Source: Chloroflexota bacterium
Lineage (GTDB): Bacteria > Chloroflexota > UBA11872
DNA length: 64,000 bases
Direction of reading: 5' to 3'
Assembly: GCA_026706485.1 (NCBI GenBank)
Contig: JAPOYR010000013.1
Coordinates: 186,001-250,000, forward strand
This document shows positions 34,278 through 42,755 of the stretch, piece by piece. The notes beneath the pieces were generated by a model. The model had not been told where the DNA came from and did not search any database. It worked only from the letters and a program-made list of their open reading frames with translations. The number at the start of each line of letters is the position of its first letter. The stretch's first letter is position 1. The translations under genes and the position numbers were made by a program.

Positions 34278-35628
34278 GATGCACGGCCCGCCAGGCATTT
34301 GAAAGCGCCTCCAGGTCGGCGCGTGTGGTGAGGTCCGTCGCGCACACCAGCAAGGCATCGTCGAGCGAGGGATCGACGCGGCCCAGCGGAAAGCCGCCAA
34401 ACACGCCTTCGTCGGCCAGCGCCTGGACGGTCTCCTCGCCGCCGCGCGGCGCATGCACGATGAACTCGTGAAAGTACGGCGCGGCGTCCCAGACGGTGGC
34501 CCCAATGTTGCTGAGCGCCTCGGCGCACCGATGCGCCGCGCTCAGGCTTTGCGTCGCCAGTCCGCGCAGGCCTCCGGGTCCGAGCGCGCTGATCGAAATC
34601 GCCGCGCCAAGCGCCACCAAGGCCTGGTTAGTCGTGATGTTCGAGGTCGCGCGCTCGCGCCGGATGTGCTGCTCGCGCGTCTGCAGGGTCAGCACGAATC
34701 CCTGCTGTCCATCGATGTCGGTCGTGCGCCCGGCAATGCGTCCGGGAAGGCGGCGAATGAACGCCTGCCGCGTCGCTAGCATCCCCGCGCCGGGACCCCC
34801 GTATATCGGCGGGCCGACCAACGACCGCAGCTCGCCGGCCACGATATCGGCCCCCAGCTCGCCCGGCGGCGTCAGCAGGCCGAGCGAAATCGGGTCGGTG
34901 ACCACGTAGACAATCTTGGCCCCGTGACGCTCAGCGGCCTCCACCACCGGCGCCGGGTCCACCACCCAGCCGAAAAAGTCCGGGCGCTGCAGCACCACGC
35001 AGGCCGTCGTGTCGTCGATGGCCGCCGCCACCGCCTCGATGTCCGGCGCCACGTTCTCGCCGGTCCGAATCCAGGCGTCGATGGTGCGAATCTCCACGTC
35101 GACCGCTTGGGTGTAGGTAGCCGCGACCTCCCGATAGGCCGGATGCACCGTCCCAGCCATGACGACGCCGGAGCGGCGCGTGATGGCCCGGCACATCAGC
35201 ACGGCCTCGGCCAACGCGGTCGCACCGTCGTAGAGCGAGGCGTTCGCCACCTCCATGCCCGTGAGCCGACAGACGAGACTCTGAAACTCGTACATGGATT
35301 GCAGCGTGCCCTGCGTCATCTCGGCTTGATAGGGCGTATAGCCCGTGTACCACTCCGAGCGCAGCAGCTGCTGATCCACGAGCGCCGGCACGAAATGGCG
35401 GTAGAACCCGGCCCCCAGGAAGCTGGGAGCGCCCTCGGGGACCCGGTTCCGCTCAGCCAGGGCGCGCACCTCGCGCAGCACGTCGACCTCAGGCAGGGCC
35501 TCCGGCAAATCGAGCGTGGGATCGCGATGGGCGGCGGGGATGTCGACGAACAGGTCGTCGATCGAATCGACGCCGATGGTCCGCAGCATGCGCGTGCGGT
35601 CGGCGTTGGTGCTAGGCGAGTAGCTCAT
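34270..35628 (-). CDS. gcvPA: Glycine dehydrogenase (decarboxylating) subunit 1
   Basis: Non-PLP-lysine half of the two-subunit P-protein; with subunit 2 it decarboxylates glycine and loads aminomethyl onto GcvH. Motifs FLGAGFYRHFVP, YTPYQAEMTQGTLQ, NASLYDGATA and NITTNQAL. 452 aa from ATG 35628, which overlaps the gcvH end by 17 nt. Family length is about 450. Confidence 0.95.
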   Translation of the reverse strand: MSYSPSTNADRTRMLRTIGVDSIDDLFVDIPAAHRDPTLDLPEALPEVDVLREVRALAERNRVPEGAPSFLGAGFYRHFVPALVDQQLLRSEWYTGYTPYQAEMTQGTLQSMYEFQSLVCRLTGMEVANASLYDGATALAEAVLMCRAITRRSGVVMAGTVHPAYREVAATYTQAVDVEIRTIDAWIRTGENVAPDIEAVAAAIDDTTACVVLQRPDFFGWVVDPAPVVEAAERHGAKIVYVVTDPISLGLLTPPGELGADIVAGELRSLVGPPIYGGPGAGMLATRQAFIRRLPGRIAGRTTDIDGQQGFVLTLQTREQHIRRERATSNITTNQALVALGAAISISALGPGGLRGLATQSLSAAHRCAEALSNIGATVWDAAPYFHEFIVHAPRGGEETVQALADEGVFGGFPLGRVDPSLDDALLVCATDLTTRADLEALSNAWRAVHRG

Positions 35629-36004
35629 CCACGAATGCGTCGTAGGCTTCGGCGTCCAGCAAGTCCTCGATGGCCGTGGCGGCGTCATCCGGGCGCACGC
35701 GAATCAGCCAGCCGTCGTGAAACGGCGAGTTGTTGACCAGCTCGGGCGCGCCGTCGAGCTCCGTATTGACCGCGATGACCTCTCCGGCCACCGGCGCGTA
35801 GAGCGGCGACACGGCCTTCACGGACTCCACGGTGCCGAATTCGTCCATCACGTCGACGTGGAGGCCTTCATCGGGTAGCTCCACAAACACCACGTCGCCC
35901 AGTTGCTCGGCGGCATAGGGCGTGATGCCCACGACTACGTCATCGCCGTCAAATCGGGCCCATTCGTGCTCGCGCGAATAGCGCGCGTCGGTTGGGACTG
36001 TCAT
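35612..36004 (-). CDS. gcvH: Glycine cleavage system H protein
   Basis: Lipoyl carrier shuttling the aminomethyl group between P, T and L proteins. The lipoylated Lys is in VESVKAVSPLYAP. 130 aa, normal. First gene of the minus-strand gcvH-gcvPA-gcvPB operon; gcvT and lpd are not in the window. The 120-nt gap to the divergent mazG gene shows no glycine riboswitch features that I could recognise. Confidence 0.96.
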   Translation of the reverse strand: MTVPTDARYSREHEWARFDGDDVVVGITPYAAEQLGDVVFVELPDEGLHVDVMDEFGTVESVKAVSPLYAPVAGEVIAVNTELDGAPELVNNSPFHDGWLIRVRPDDAATAIEDLLDAEAYDAFVDELLA

Positions 36005-36124
36005 GAGATCCCGTCTACCTGGTGTGGCGCGCGCGGGGCCGCTTCATCGACGGAACGCGCCACAATGCGCGGCAAGACCGACGCCTAGAATAGCCCAGCC
36101 GCCCCGCTTGCGTGTGTAAAGCCC

Positions 36125-37399
36125 ATGACAGTGCCCCGGTCGTGCACGGTCGTCTTTGTCGGCGCCGGCAACCCCGCTGCCATGTCGCAAAAGGCCCGTC
36201 GGGCAATCCGCGAGGCCGACGCGCTGGTCGCCTGGATCGAGCCATGTGCTGGGCTGGTGGATCGTCCACTGGTGCGGCTCGAGACGCCGTCGCACCAATC
36301 GTGGGAATCACTGCTGCTTGGTCTGGGAGCGGGCGACGTGACCTACCTGGCCCCTGGCTATGGACCCGACGACGATCCCGGAGCGGCCATCGTTTCGGAA
36401 GTCCTGGCGGATGCCGGCTTCGAGGTCGAAGTGTTGAGTCTGGACGGACCTCAGGCGGCTGGACCGGCGACGATCGGACCGGCGGCCCAAGCGTGGCTAC
36501 CCGACCCGGCGCTGGCGGCATTAGTGCGGGGCATTCGCGATGCGGCCGAGCTCGAACGCTGGCGTCAGACGATTGCACAGGAGTTCGGCCAGGACACCCA
36601 ACTCCGCGTGCGTCCGTGGAATTCAACCGCCTGGCAGGACCTCGACGATCAACCGGCAGACTTCCCCTTGACGCTGCACGCGGAGCCTTCCGAGGCGTCG
36701 CGTGAGCGTTCGGTCGCTCGTCTCCGCAGGGTCTTCGAAACGCTGCGGGGACCCGAGGGCTGTCCGTGGGACCGCGCCCAAACCCACGCCTCGCTGCGCA
36801 AGTATGTCCTGGAGGAGGCCGCGGAAGTCGTCGACGCCATTGACGACGGCGAGCCGGCTGACCTCGCGGGCGAGCTTGGCGACCTCCTGGCCAACATCGT
36901 GTTGCACGCGGAAATCGCGCGCCAGGAGGAAAACTTCACCTGGCCGGATGTCGTCCAGGGCATCACCGCCAAGATGGTGCGCCGCCATCCACACGTCTTC
37001 GGCGAGCAGACCGCGCACCAGATATCCGAGGTTGCCGCCATCTGGCAAGACGCCAAGCGCGCCGAATCCGGGCGAGACGGCAGGGCGACCGGTGACGGAG
37101 CGCTGCCCGCGCTGGCGCAGGCGGCCAAGCTTGCCGCCAGCCTGGATGGCAGCCCGTCACCGGACGGTTTGCCACCGGGCGCCGCGGCTGCGCTTCGCTG
37201 GTATCGAGATTCGGAACCTGCCCCCGACGATGCCCGCGCCGGCGACGCGCTGCTCGGCCTGGCGCTTGCCGCCAGGCGCGTGGGGATCGACCCCGAGCTG
37301 GCACTCCGCGACGCGCTGCGGCGGCTTCACTCGCGGCTCGCGGCCGCCGAGTCGACGCAGGCCGACGGTTCGTCGACTGAGAATACTTATGTCAAATAG
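36125..37399 (+). CDS. mazG: MazG-type NTP pyrophosphohydrolase with reduced N-terminal methylase-like domain
   Basis: Hydrolyses NTPs/dNTPs to monophosphates for house-cleaning or alarmone control. The MazG core has CPWDRAQTHASLRKY, the metal helix LEEAAEVVDAI and LGDLLANIVLHAEIA (about residues 215-300), followed by a helical extension. Residues 1-120 (VVFVGAGNPAAMS, YLAPGYGPDD) look like a shortened tetrapyrrole-methylase domain as in YabN-type fusions, but lack its full length. 424 aa. The last codons contain motif copy 8. Confidence 0.88.
   Translation: MTVPRSCTVVFVGAGNPAAMSQKARRAIREADALVAWIEPCAGLVDRPLVRLETPSHQSWESLLLGLGAGDVTYLAPGYGPDDDPGAAIVSEVLADAGFEVEVLSLDGPQAAGPATIGPAAQAWLPDPALAALVRGIRDAAELERWRQTIAQEFGQDTQLRVRPWNSTAWQDLDDQPADFPLTLHAEPSEASRERSVARLRRVFETLRGPEGCPWDRAQTHASLRKYVLEEAAEVVDAIDDGEPADLAGELGDLLANIVLHAEIARQEENFTWPDVVQGITAKMVRRHPHVFGEQTAHQISEVAAIWQDAKRAESGRDGRATGDGALPALAQAAKLAASLDGSPSPDGLPPGAAAALRWYRDSEPAPDDARAGDALLGLALAARRVGIDPELALRDALRRLHSRLAAAESTQADGSSTENTYVK
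37387..37395 (-). repeat. TTKACATAA motif, copy 8 (minus orientation)
   Basis: TTGACATAA on the minus strand across the final Thr-Tyr-Val-Lys codons of mazG. Confidence 0.5.
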
Positions 37400-37492
37400 A
37401 CCTCCGCGCATGCGACTGTCGGCGTCACCACGGCCAGCGAGCGCCATCCCTGCCACCATTGACGGCATGCATGCCGCGGCACTTGGGGCCTG

Positions 37493-38257
37493 ATGCAGCG
37501 CCTCGTCGCCCTGATCAGTGACTTTGGGACCACCGATCCCTACGCCGGCCAGATGGAGGCCGCCGTGCTGGCCCAAGCCCCGGACGCTCAGGTGGTATCG
37601 ATCACGCACGGAATTCCCCCACAAGACATCGCGCTTGGCGCGGTTGTCGTGGCGGCCTCGCTGGAGCGCCTGTCCCCGGGCGCGATCCTCGTGGCGGTCG
37701 TCGACCCCGGCGTGGGCGGCCGGCGCCGCGGCCTGATCGTGCGCGCGGCGTCGCGCTGGCTGGTGGGGCCCGACAACGGGCTCCTGATGGGAGCAGCGGC
37801 CGTCGAGGGCACATGGCATCTCGATCGGCCCGAATACTGGCGCGCCGATCCCCACCCCACGTTTCACGGCCGGGATGTGTTCGCCCCCGTCGCAGGTCAC
37901 CTGGCCCGCTACGTGCGTCCGGACGCGATGGCGTCGCCCATTGACGACGCTATACCCGCACCCGAGACCATGGCGAAAACGCGGGACGGCACGGTGGAGG
38001 GGCGGGTCGTCCACGTCGATCACTTTGGCAATTTGATCACCAACATTCCGAGCGCCGCCGTTCGCGCCATCGCGCACGGCATGGTTGAGCTCGGCGGCGT
38101 GCGCATCGACAGCGTGCAGCCGACCTACGGCTCGGGATCGGATCCGGTCGCCGTGGTGAGCAGCCTCGGGCTGTTGGAAATCGCGATTCCCGGCGGCAGC
38201 GCCGAAGCAACCCTGGCCGCAAAGCGCGGCGACCCCGTTCGGCTGCGGCCGGCATGA
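37493..38257 (+). CDS. S-adenosylmethionine hydrolase family (DUF62, SAM hydroxide adenosyltransferase)
   Basis: Member of the chlorinase/fluorinase fold; most bacterial members hydrolyse SAM to adenosine and methionine. Motifs: LISDFGTTDPYAGQM, VDPGVGG, GPDNGLLMG, FHGRDVFAPVAGHLA, DHFGNLITNI. The Asp/Arg/His set typical of hydroxide (not halide) users appears present in FHGRD. 254 aa, ATG 37493. Cellular role unclear; it sits between mazG and an M50 protease gene. Confidence 0.88.
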   Translation: MQRLVALISDFGTTDPYAGQMEAAVLAQAPDAQVVSITHGIPPQDIALGAVVVAASLERLSPGAILVAVVDPGVGGRRRGLIVRAASRWLVGPDNGLLMGAAAVEGTWHLDRPEYWRADPHPTFHGRDVFAPVAGHLARYVRPDAMASPIDDAIPAPETMAKTRDGTVEGRVVHVDHFGNLITNIPSAAVRAIAHGMVELGGVRIDSVQPTYGSGSDPVAVVSSLGLLEIAIPGGSAEATLAAKRGDPVRLRPA

Positions 38258-38284
38258 CGTCGCGATCGGCGCATGCGCAGTGCA

Positions 38285-38293
38285 TTATGTCAA
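38285..38293 (-). repeat. TTKACATAA motif, copy 9 (minus orientation)
   Basis: TTGACATAA on the minus strand in the 58-nt gap before the M50 protease gene; the only copy besides sites A and B that is outside coding sequence. Confidence 0.5.
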
Positions 38294-38315
38294 CTCCCTG
38301 CTCTAGGACCACGCC

Positions 38316-38945
38316 ATGTTGCTGAGACTGGCCGACCAACCGGAGCTGCTGATCACCGTGATCGTGGCATTCGTGGTGGCCATCACCATCCACGAAGCCT
38401 CCCATGCCTTGGCCGCCACTTGGCTTGGCGACGACCTGCCTCGGCACCAGGGACGCTTGACGTTGAATCCCATGCGCCATCTCGATCCGCTCGGCACGCT
38501 CATGATCGCCATCGCCTCGTTCGGTTGGGGCCGTCCGGTGCTGGTCAACCCATATCGCCTCCGCTTCGGCGTCAATCGCGGCATGGCATTGGTGGCGCTC
38601 GCGGGACCGGTGTCGAACGTCGCGCTCGCGGCGGCGATCACGCCGGTGACGCGACAGTTCATCGACTCATCGCCCAACGACACCGTCACGCTGGCGCTCG
38701 TCGTGATCGTGCAGCTCAATATCCTTCTTGCGGCCTTCAACCTGCTGCCGGTCCCGCCGTTGGACGGGTTCAGCGTGCTGGTCGGCGTCGCTCCGCAGCC
38801 GCTCGCCGACCGGCTCAACGAGTTGCGCCGGTATGGCCCCTACCTGCTTATCGGGATCTTTCTGCTCATTTGGCTGATTCCGCAGGGAACGATCATCATC
38901 ACTGGCCCGGCGCAATGGGTCTCGGGACTCCTCCTTGGCGCTTAG
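38316..38945 (+). CDS. M50-family site-2 protease-like membrane protein
   Basis: 209 aa, about five hydrophobic helices. Zinc motif HEASH (in ITIHEASHALAA) and second metal motif NLLPVPPLDGF. This is the short PDZ-less type (YwhC-like) found in many Gram-positive and Chloroflexota genomes; substrates unknown. ATG 38316. The next gene starts within its last codons. Confidence 0.87.
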   Translation: MLLRLADQPELLITVIVAFVVAITIHEASHALAATWLGDDLPRHQGRLTLNPMRHLDPLGTLMIAIASFGWGRPVLVNPYRLRFGVNRGMALVALAGPVSNVALAAAITPVTRQFIDSSPNDTVTLALVVIVQLNILLAAFNLLPVPPLDGFSVLVGVAPQPLADRLNELRRYGPYLLIGIFLLIWLIPQGTIIITGPAQWVSGLLLGA

Positions 38946-39423
38946 CTATCGCGTGAAGCAATTCGCCCGGACCTTCGTCGCCACGGTACCGCGTCAGCAG
39001 TTGCACCGAGCCCAGAAACTCCTAACGCCCAACGAGCGCCAACTCCTGGCTCGACTCCAGCCCGCCGATCAGCGGCACTCGTTGGCCGTCTACGCGGCGG
39101 CGCGGGAAGCCGCACCGGAGGATCGTGTGCTCTGGGTGGCGGCGCTGCTGCATGATGTGGGCAAAGGCCGGCCGGGGCGCCTCGATCGCGTGATGCTGAC
39201 GCTGCTGGAAACGTCCGCCCCGTGGCTGCTCATCCGTTGGCGACGGTATCCGCCGCAGAGCCGTCGCGGCCGGGTGGCGCGCCTGGTGGCGCATACCGAG
39301 GCCAGCGCGCAACTGGCGACGCTTGCGGGATCGGCGCCCGAGGTGGTCGAGACCCTGCGGGCCTACGGCCACCGCGACCACGCCCGCGGGCGGCTGCTGG
39401 CGGAGTTGGACGCGACGCGATGA
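38935..39423 (+). CDS. Small HD-domain protein
   Basis: 162 aa with LLHDVGKG (HD) and an upstream His in QRHSLAVY, then HTEAS and GHRDHARG. Probably a metal-dependent phosphohydrolase of unknown substrate. Start uncertain: TTG 38935 overlaps the M50 gene by 11 nt, GTG 38953 would trim six residues. It overlaps scpA by 4 nt, giving an M50-HD-scpA-scpB run. Confidence 0.75.
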   Translation: MALSYRVKQFARTFVATVPRQQLHRAQKLLTPNERQLLARLQPADQRHSLAVYAAAREAAPEDRVLWVAALLHDVGKGRPGRLDRVMLTLLETSAPWLLIRWRRYPPQSRRGRVARLVAHTEASAQLATLAGSAPEVVETLRAYGHRDHARGRLLAELDATR

Positions 39424-40190
39424 AGATCCCGTGGCGCGCGGTCGGCCAGCATTCGGCGCTCACCGGATTCGAGGTCCGCGTCGACGGATTCGACGGACCG
39501 CTCGACCTGTTGCTCGATCTCATCGAGCGCCAGGGATTGGACATCACGGGCGTCTCCGTGCTCGCGGTCACCGACCAGTTCCTCGCCTACGCGCAGGACA
39601 TCGAAGCGCAGTATGCGGACGCCGCCTCGGAGTTTCTGCTGGTCGGCTCTCAGTTGCTGTTGCTCAAGTCGCGCGCGCTGCTGCCGGCCCAGCCCGACGA
39701 TCCGGAGGAAGAAACGGCCGAGGATCTGGCCGCCCGGTTGCGGGTGTACGCCGCGTTCAGAGCCGTCGCCGCCGAACTGGGCGAACGCTGGGAGTCGGGC
39801 GCCACCTCGTTCATTCGGGTCGCCACGCCGCTGGTTGCCCAGCCGCCGCTGGAGTCCGGAGGCGGCGACTTGGACGTGCTCATGGCCGCCATGCGGTCGT
39901 TCGTGGCCCGTGCCGAGGAGGCAGACGCCGGGCCGCCCGTGCCGCACCGGCGCGTCAGCGTGGATGAACGCGTGCGCGCCGTTCGCGAGCGTATGGCGTG
40001 CGAGGGTGAGCTGGCGTTCTCGTCGCTGGCCGCCGAGTGCAGCGGACGTGACGAGCTTGTCGCGACGTTCATGGCGTTGCTCCACCTGGTGATCGAGCGC
40101 AGCGTGCAGGTCGTCCAGGCGCGGCCGTTTGGCGAAATCATGTTGCGTTGGTCGGCCGCGACGGCCAACGGCGATGGGCAGGCAACCTGA
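39420..40190 (+). CDS. scpA: Segregation and condensation protein A
   Basis: Kleisin subunit bridging the SMC heads in the bacterial condensin. N-terminal GFEVRVDGFDGPLDLLLDLI and ITGVSVLAVTDQF, with a C-terminal winged helix ending SVQVVQARPFGEIML. 256 aa; ATG 39420 overlaps the HD gene by 4 nt. Followed directly by scpB. Confidence 0.94.
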   Translation: MKIPWRAVGQHSALTGFEVRVDGFDGPLDLLLDLIERQGLDITGVSVLAVTDQFLAYAQDIEAQYADAASEFLLVGSQLLLLKSRALLPAQPDDPEEETAEDLAARLRVYAAFRAVAAELGERWESGATSFIRVATPLVAQPPLESGGGDLDVLMAAMRSFVARAEEADAGPPVPHRRVSVDERVRAVRERMACEGELAFSSLAAECSGRDELVATFMALLHLVIERSVQVVQARPFGEIMLRWSAATANGDGQAT

Positions 40191-40801
40191 TGGCCACACC
40201 CGACCGCGGGTCACCTGCCACCGACGGCCCGGATTTCACCGGCGAGTTGGCCGACGATCTGGGCTTGAGCGTCGTGATCGAGGCGCTGCTGTTCGTCGCC
40301 GATCGACCATTGACCGTTGACGAGATCGCCGAGATCACCGGCGCCCCGTCCGCCGACGTGTCCGACTCGATATCGCGGCTGCAAGACGTCTACGCCGACC
40401 GCGGCATCGTGCTGCTGCAGCATGCCGACGGTTATCGGCTGGTCTCGTCGCCGCGGGCGGCGACGTTTTGTCGGCGCCTGCTCGGTCTCGAGACGCGCGC
40501 GCGCCTGTCGCGGGCCGCGCTCGAAACCCTGGGCATCATCGCCTATCGACAGCCGGTGACTCGGTCGGAGATCGAAAGCATCCGTGGCGTCGACGCCGAC
40601 AGCGCCCTGGCCACGTTGCTCGCCCGCGGCCTGGTGGAAGAAGTCGGCCGGCTCGATACGCCCGGACGCCCGGTCCAATTCGGAACGTCCGATCTGTTCC
40701 TGGCCTACTTCGGCATTCCGTCGCTCAGCGCGCTGCCGGAACTCGATCTTCCCGATCCTGAGCACGGCGACGCGGCGTCACGCGCGCCAACGGACGACTG
40801 A
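40190..40801 (+). CDS. scpB: Segregation and condensation protein B
   Basis: Winged-helix partner of ScpA in the SMC complex. VIEALLFVADRPLTVDEIAEI and ALETLGIIAYRQPVTRSEIESIRGVD are the family blocks. 203 aa. ATG 40190 shares a base with the scpA stop. Its end converges on rpsI with only six nt between stop codons, leaving no room for a terminator hairpin. Confidence 0.94.
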   Translation: MATPDRGSPATDGPDFTGELADDLGLSVVIEALLFVADRPLTVDEIAEITGAPSADVSDSISRLQDVYADRGIVLLQHADGYRLVSSPRAATFCRRLLGLETRARLSRAALETLGIIAYRQPVTRSEIESIRGVDADSALATLLARGLVEEVGRLDTPGRPVQFGTSDLFLAYFGIPSLSALPELDLPDPEHGDAASRAPTDD

Positions 40802-40807
40802 CGAAAC

Positions 40808-41200
40808 CTAGCGCTTCGTAAACTGCTTGGCCTTGCGCGCGCCCACCAGGCCGGGCTTCTTGCGCTCCTTCACGCGAGCGTCGCGCGTGAGCATGCCGGC
40901 CCGCTTCAACGGCGGCCGAAACTCCCGGTCCATTTCGCAGAGCGCTCGCGCCAAGCCCAGGCGGATCGCGCCGGCTTGCCCGCGCTGTCCGCCGCCCTTC
41001 ACCAGCGCCGAGATGCCGACGTTGGCCTCTTCGAGCACGCGCAGGGGTTCCAGGGCGTGGTATCGGTCAAACGCCAGCGGCAGGAACTGCTCGATGGGTT
41101 TGCCGTTCACGATGAACGGACCGCCGCCCGGAAAGACCCGAACCTGGGCAATGGCTGACTTTCGCCGGCCCAGACCGTAGTAGTAGTTTCCTTCGAGCAT
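40808..41200 (-). CDS. rpsI: 30S ribosomal protein S9
   Basis: Contacts P-site tRNA with its basic C-terminal tail (RKAKQFTKR). YGLGRRKSAIAQVRVFPG and KGGGQRGQAGAIRLGLARAL are diagnostic. 130 aa. Last gene of the long minus-strand ribosomal-protein operon, 4 nt after rplM. Confidence 0.97.
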   Translation of the reverse strand: MLEGNYYYGLGRRKSAIAQVRVFPGGGPFIVNGKPIEQFLPLAFDRYHALEPLRVLEEANVGISALVKGGGQRGQAGAIRLGLARALCEMDREFRPPLKRAGMLTRDARVKERKKPGLVGARKAKQFTKR

Positions 41201-41204
41201 GGTG

Positions 41205-41618
41205 TCAGGTTACCGCCTTCGGCCGTTGGCCGGTATGGGGATGCTCCGCGCCGGCATACACCCGCAGGCGGCGAAAGCACGCCCGTCCGAGCGCGTTCTT
41301 CGGCAGCATGCCGCGGACCGCAAGCTCGATCACGCGCTCCGGTCGCTGCTCCAGCATGCGGTCCAGGCGCGTCTGCCGCAGCCCACCCGGGTAGCCCGAG
41401 TGTCGGTAGTAGTACTTCTGCGTGGGCTTGTTGCCCGTCACGCGCACCTGCGACGCATTGATGACGATCACGCCATCGCCGCAATCGAGATTCGGAGCGA
41501 ACTCCGGCTTGTGCTTGCCCCGCAGCAACTGGGCGACCTCGGTCGCCAGCCGGCCAAGGACACGTTCGTTCGCGTCGATCACCCGCCAGTCGCGGGTTCC
41601 GGCCGCCTTGGCGCTCAT
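41205..41618 (-). CDS. rplM: 50S ribosomal protein L13
   Basis: Early assembly protein of the large subunit. [37 protein letters not shown] and [14 protein letters not shown]-like text ([15 protein letters not shown]) identify it. ATG 41618 overlaps the truA stop by 4 nt; 137 aa. Confidence 0.97.
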   Translation of the reverse strand: MSAKAAGTRDWRVIDANERVLGRLATEVAQLLRGKHKPEFAPNLDCGDGVIVINASQVRVTGNKPTQKYYYRHSGYPGGLRQTRLDRMLEQRPERVIELAVRGMLPKNALGRACFRRLRVYAGAEHPHTGQRPKAVT

Positions 41619-42406
41619 GCCGGCGCCTCCAGGGCCACCGCCGACTGTTCGGCGCGGTTCGCTGTCGACGGATACTTCACGTCCACGAGCGTCAAGCCGT
41701 GCGCGGGCGCCGTCGCGCCCACGGATGCGCGGTCGCCCGATTGGAGCAGGCGTCGCACGTCGCCGGCCGTCAAGTCTCCGCGGCCAACGCGCACCAGGGC
41801 GGCCACCATCCGCCGCACCATGCGGTGGAGAAAGGCGTTGCCCGATACGCGCACGGCGACCATGGATCCCTCGCGCCACACGGCAATGTTGGTGATGTCC
41901 CGCCACGTGCGCGTCTCAGGCCCAATGGTGAAGGCGCGAAAGTCATGGGTGCCGACGAACTCGCCCGCGGCGTCCTGCATGAGCGCCACGTTCAGCGGTT
42001 CGCGAACGTGCCACGCGCGGTCCCGGTCCAAGACCGGACGCTGCGGCGTCTGGACGATGCGGTACTCGTAGGTCCGCTCGACCGCGTCCCGTCGCGCGTG
42101 GAAACCGTCGGCCACCGTCGAGAGGTCATGGGCGACCAGATCCTCGGGCAGCCGGGCATTCCAGGCGCGCCACAGCGTCGCGTCATCCAATCGCGTCTCC
42201 ACGCGCGTGCTCACCACCTGACCCGTCGCATGCGTGCCGGCATCCGTCCGGCCCGCGCCCGTGACGTGAACCGCGTGGCCCACGACCGATGCCAGCGCGG
42301 CTTCCAGCTCCTGCTGCACGGTGCGCGCGGCGGCCTGGCGCTGAAATCCGGCAAAGCCGGCGCCGTCGTATTCGAACGTGGCGCGGACGGTGCGGGATTG
42401 GGTCAC
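41615..42406 (-). CDS. truA: tRNA pseudouridine synthase A
   Basis: Makes pseudouridine 38-40 in tRNA anticodon stems. Catalytic Asp is in [29 protein letters not shown] begins the domain and [14 protein letters not shown] the later motif. 263 aa. GTG 42406 overlaps rplQ by 4 nt, so it is translationally coupled in the order rplQ-truA-rplM-rpsI, common in Gram-positive-like gene orders. Confidence 0.95.
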   Translation of the reverse strand: MTQSRTVRATFEYDGAGFAGFQRQAAARTVQQELEAALASVVGHAVHVTGAGRTDAGTHATGQVVSTRVETRLDDATLWRAWNARLPEDLVAHDLSTVADGFHARRDAVERTYEYRIVQTPQRPVLDRDRAWHVREPLNVALMQDAAGEFVGTHDFRAFTIGPETRTWRDITNIAVWREGSMVAVRVSGNAFLHRMVRRMVAALVRVGRGDLTAGDVRRLLQSGDRASVGATAPAHGLTLVDVKYPSTANRAEQSAVALEAPA

Positions 42407-42753
42407 AGCAGCTCCAAGCGCGCCAAGGGAGCGCCGTCGCCCAGCCGGCGACCCAGGCGGTACATCTTGGTGAACCCGCTGTCGCGGTCGGGAAACCGCT
42501 CCGGCACGGTGTCGAACAGATCCTTCACGACCTCGCGGTCGGGGAGCCACGCCAGCGCCTGGCGTCGGGCGTGCAGATCGCCGCGCTTCGCCAGCGTCAC
42601 CAGGTGGTCCACTTCGGGTCGGATGGCCTTGGCCCGCGCCTCCGTGGTCTGGACGTGGCCGTGCAAAAGCAACGAGCGCACCAGGCCGCGCACCAGCGAC
42701 TTGCGGCGCGCCGGATTGCAGCCCAGGTGCCGTCCCTTGCGGCGATGACGCAT
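42403..42753 (-). CDS. rplQ: 50S ribosomal protein L17
   Basis: Lines the peptide exit side of the large subunit. MRHRRKGRHLGCNPARRKSLVRGL and the ending [12 protein letters not shown] are typical in content; 116 aa. Two nt after rpoA. Confidence 0.96.
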   Translation of the reverse strand: MRHRRKGRHLGCNPARRKSLVRGLVRSLLLHGHVQTTEARAKAIRPEVDHLVTLAKRGDLHARRQALAWLPDREVVKDLFDTVPERFPDRDSGFTKMYRLGRRLGDGAPLARLELL

Positions 42754-42755
42754 GG

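Noticed and set aside
36005-36124. Possible glycine riboswitch upstream of gcvH
   Set aside because: The 120-nt leader lacks the conserved glycine-riboswitch core words that I could recognise, on either strand.
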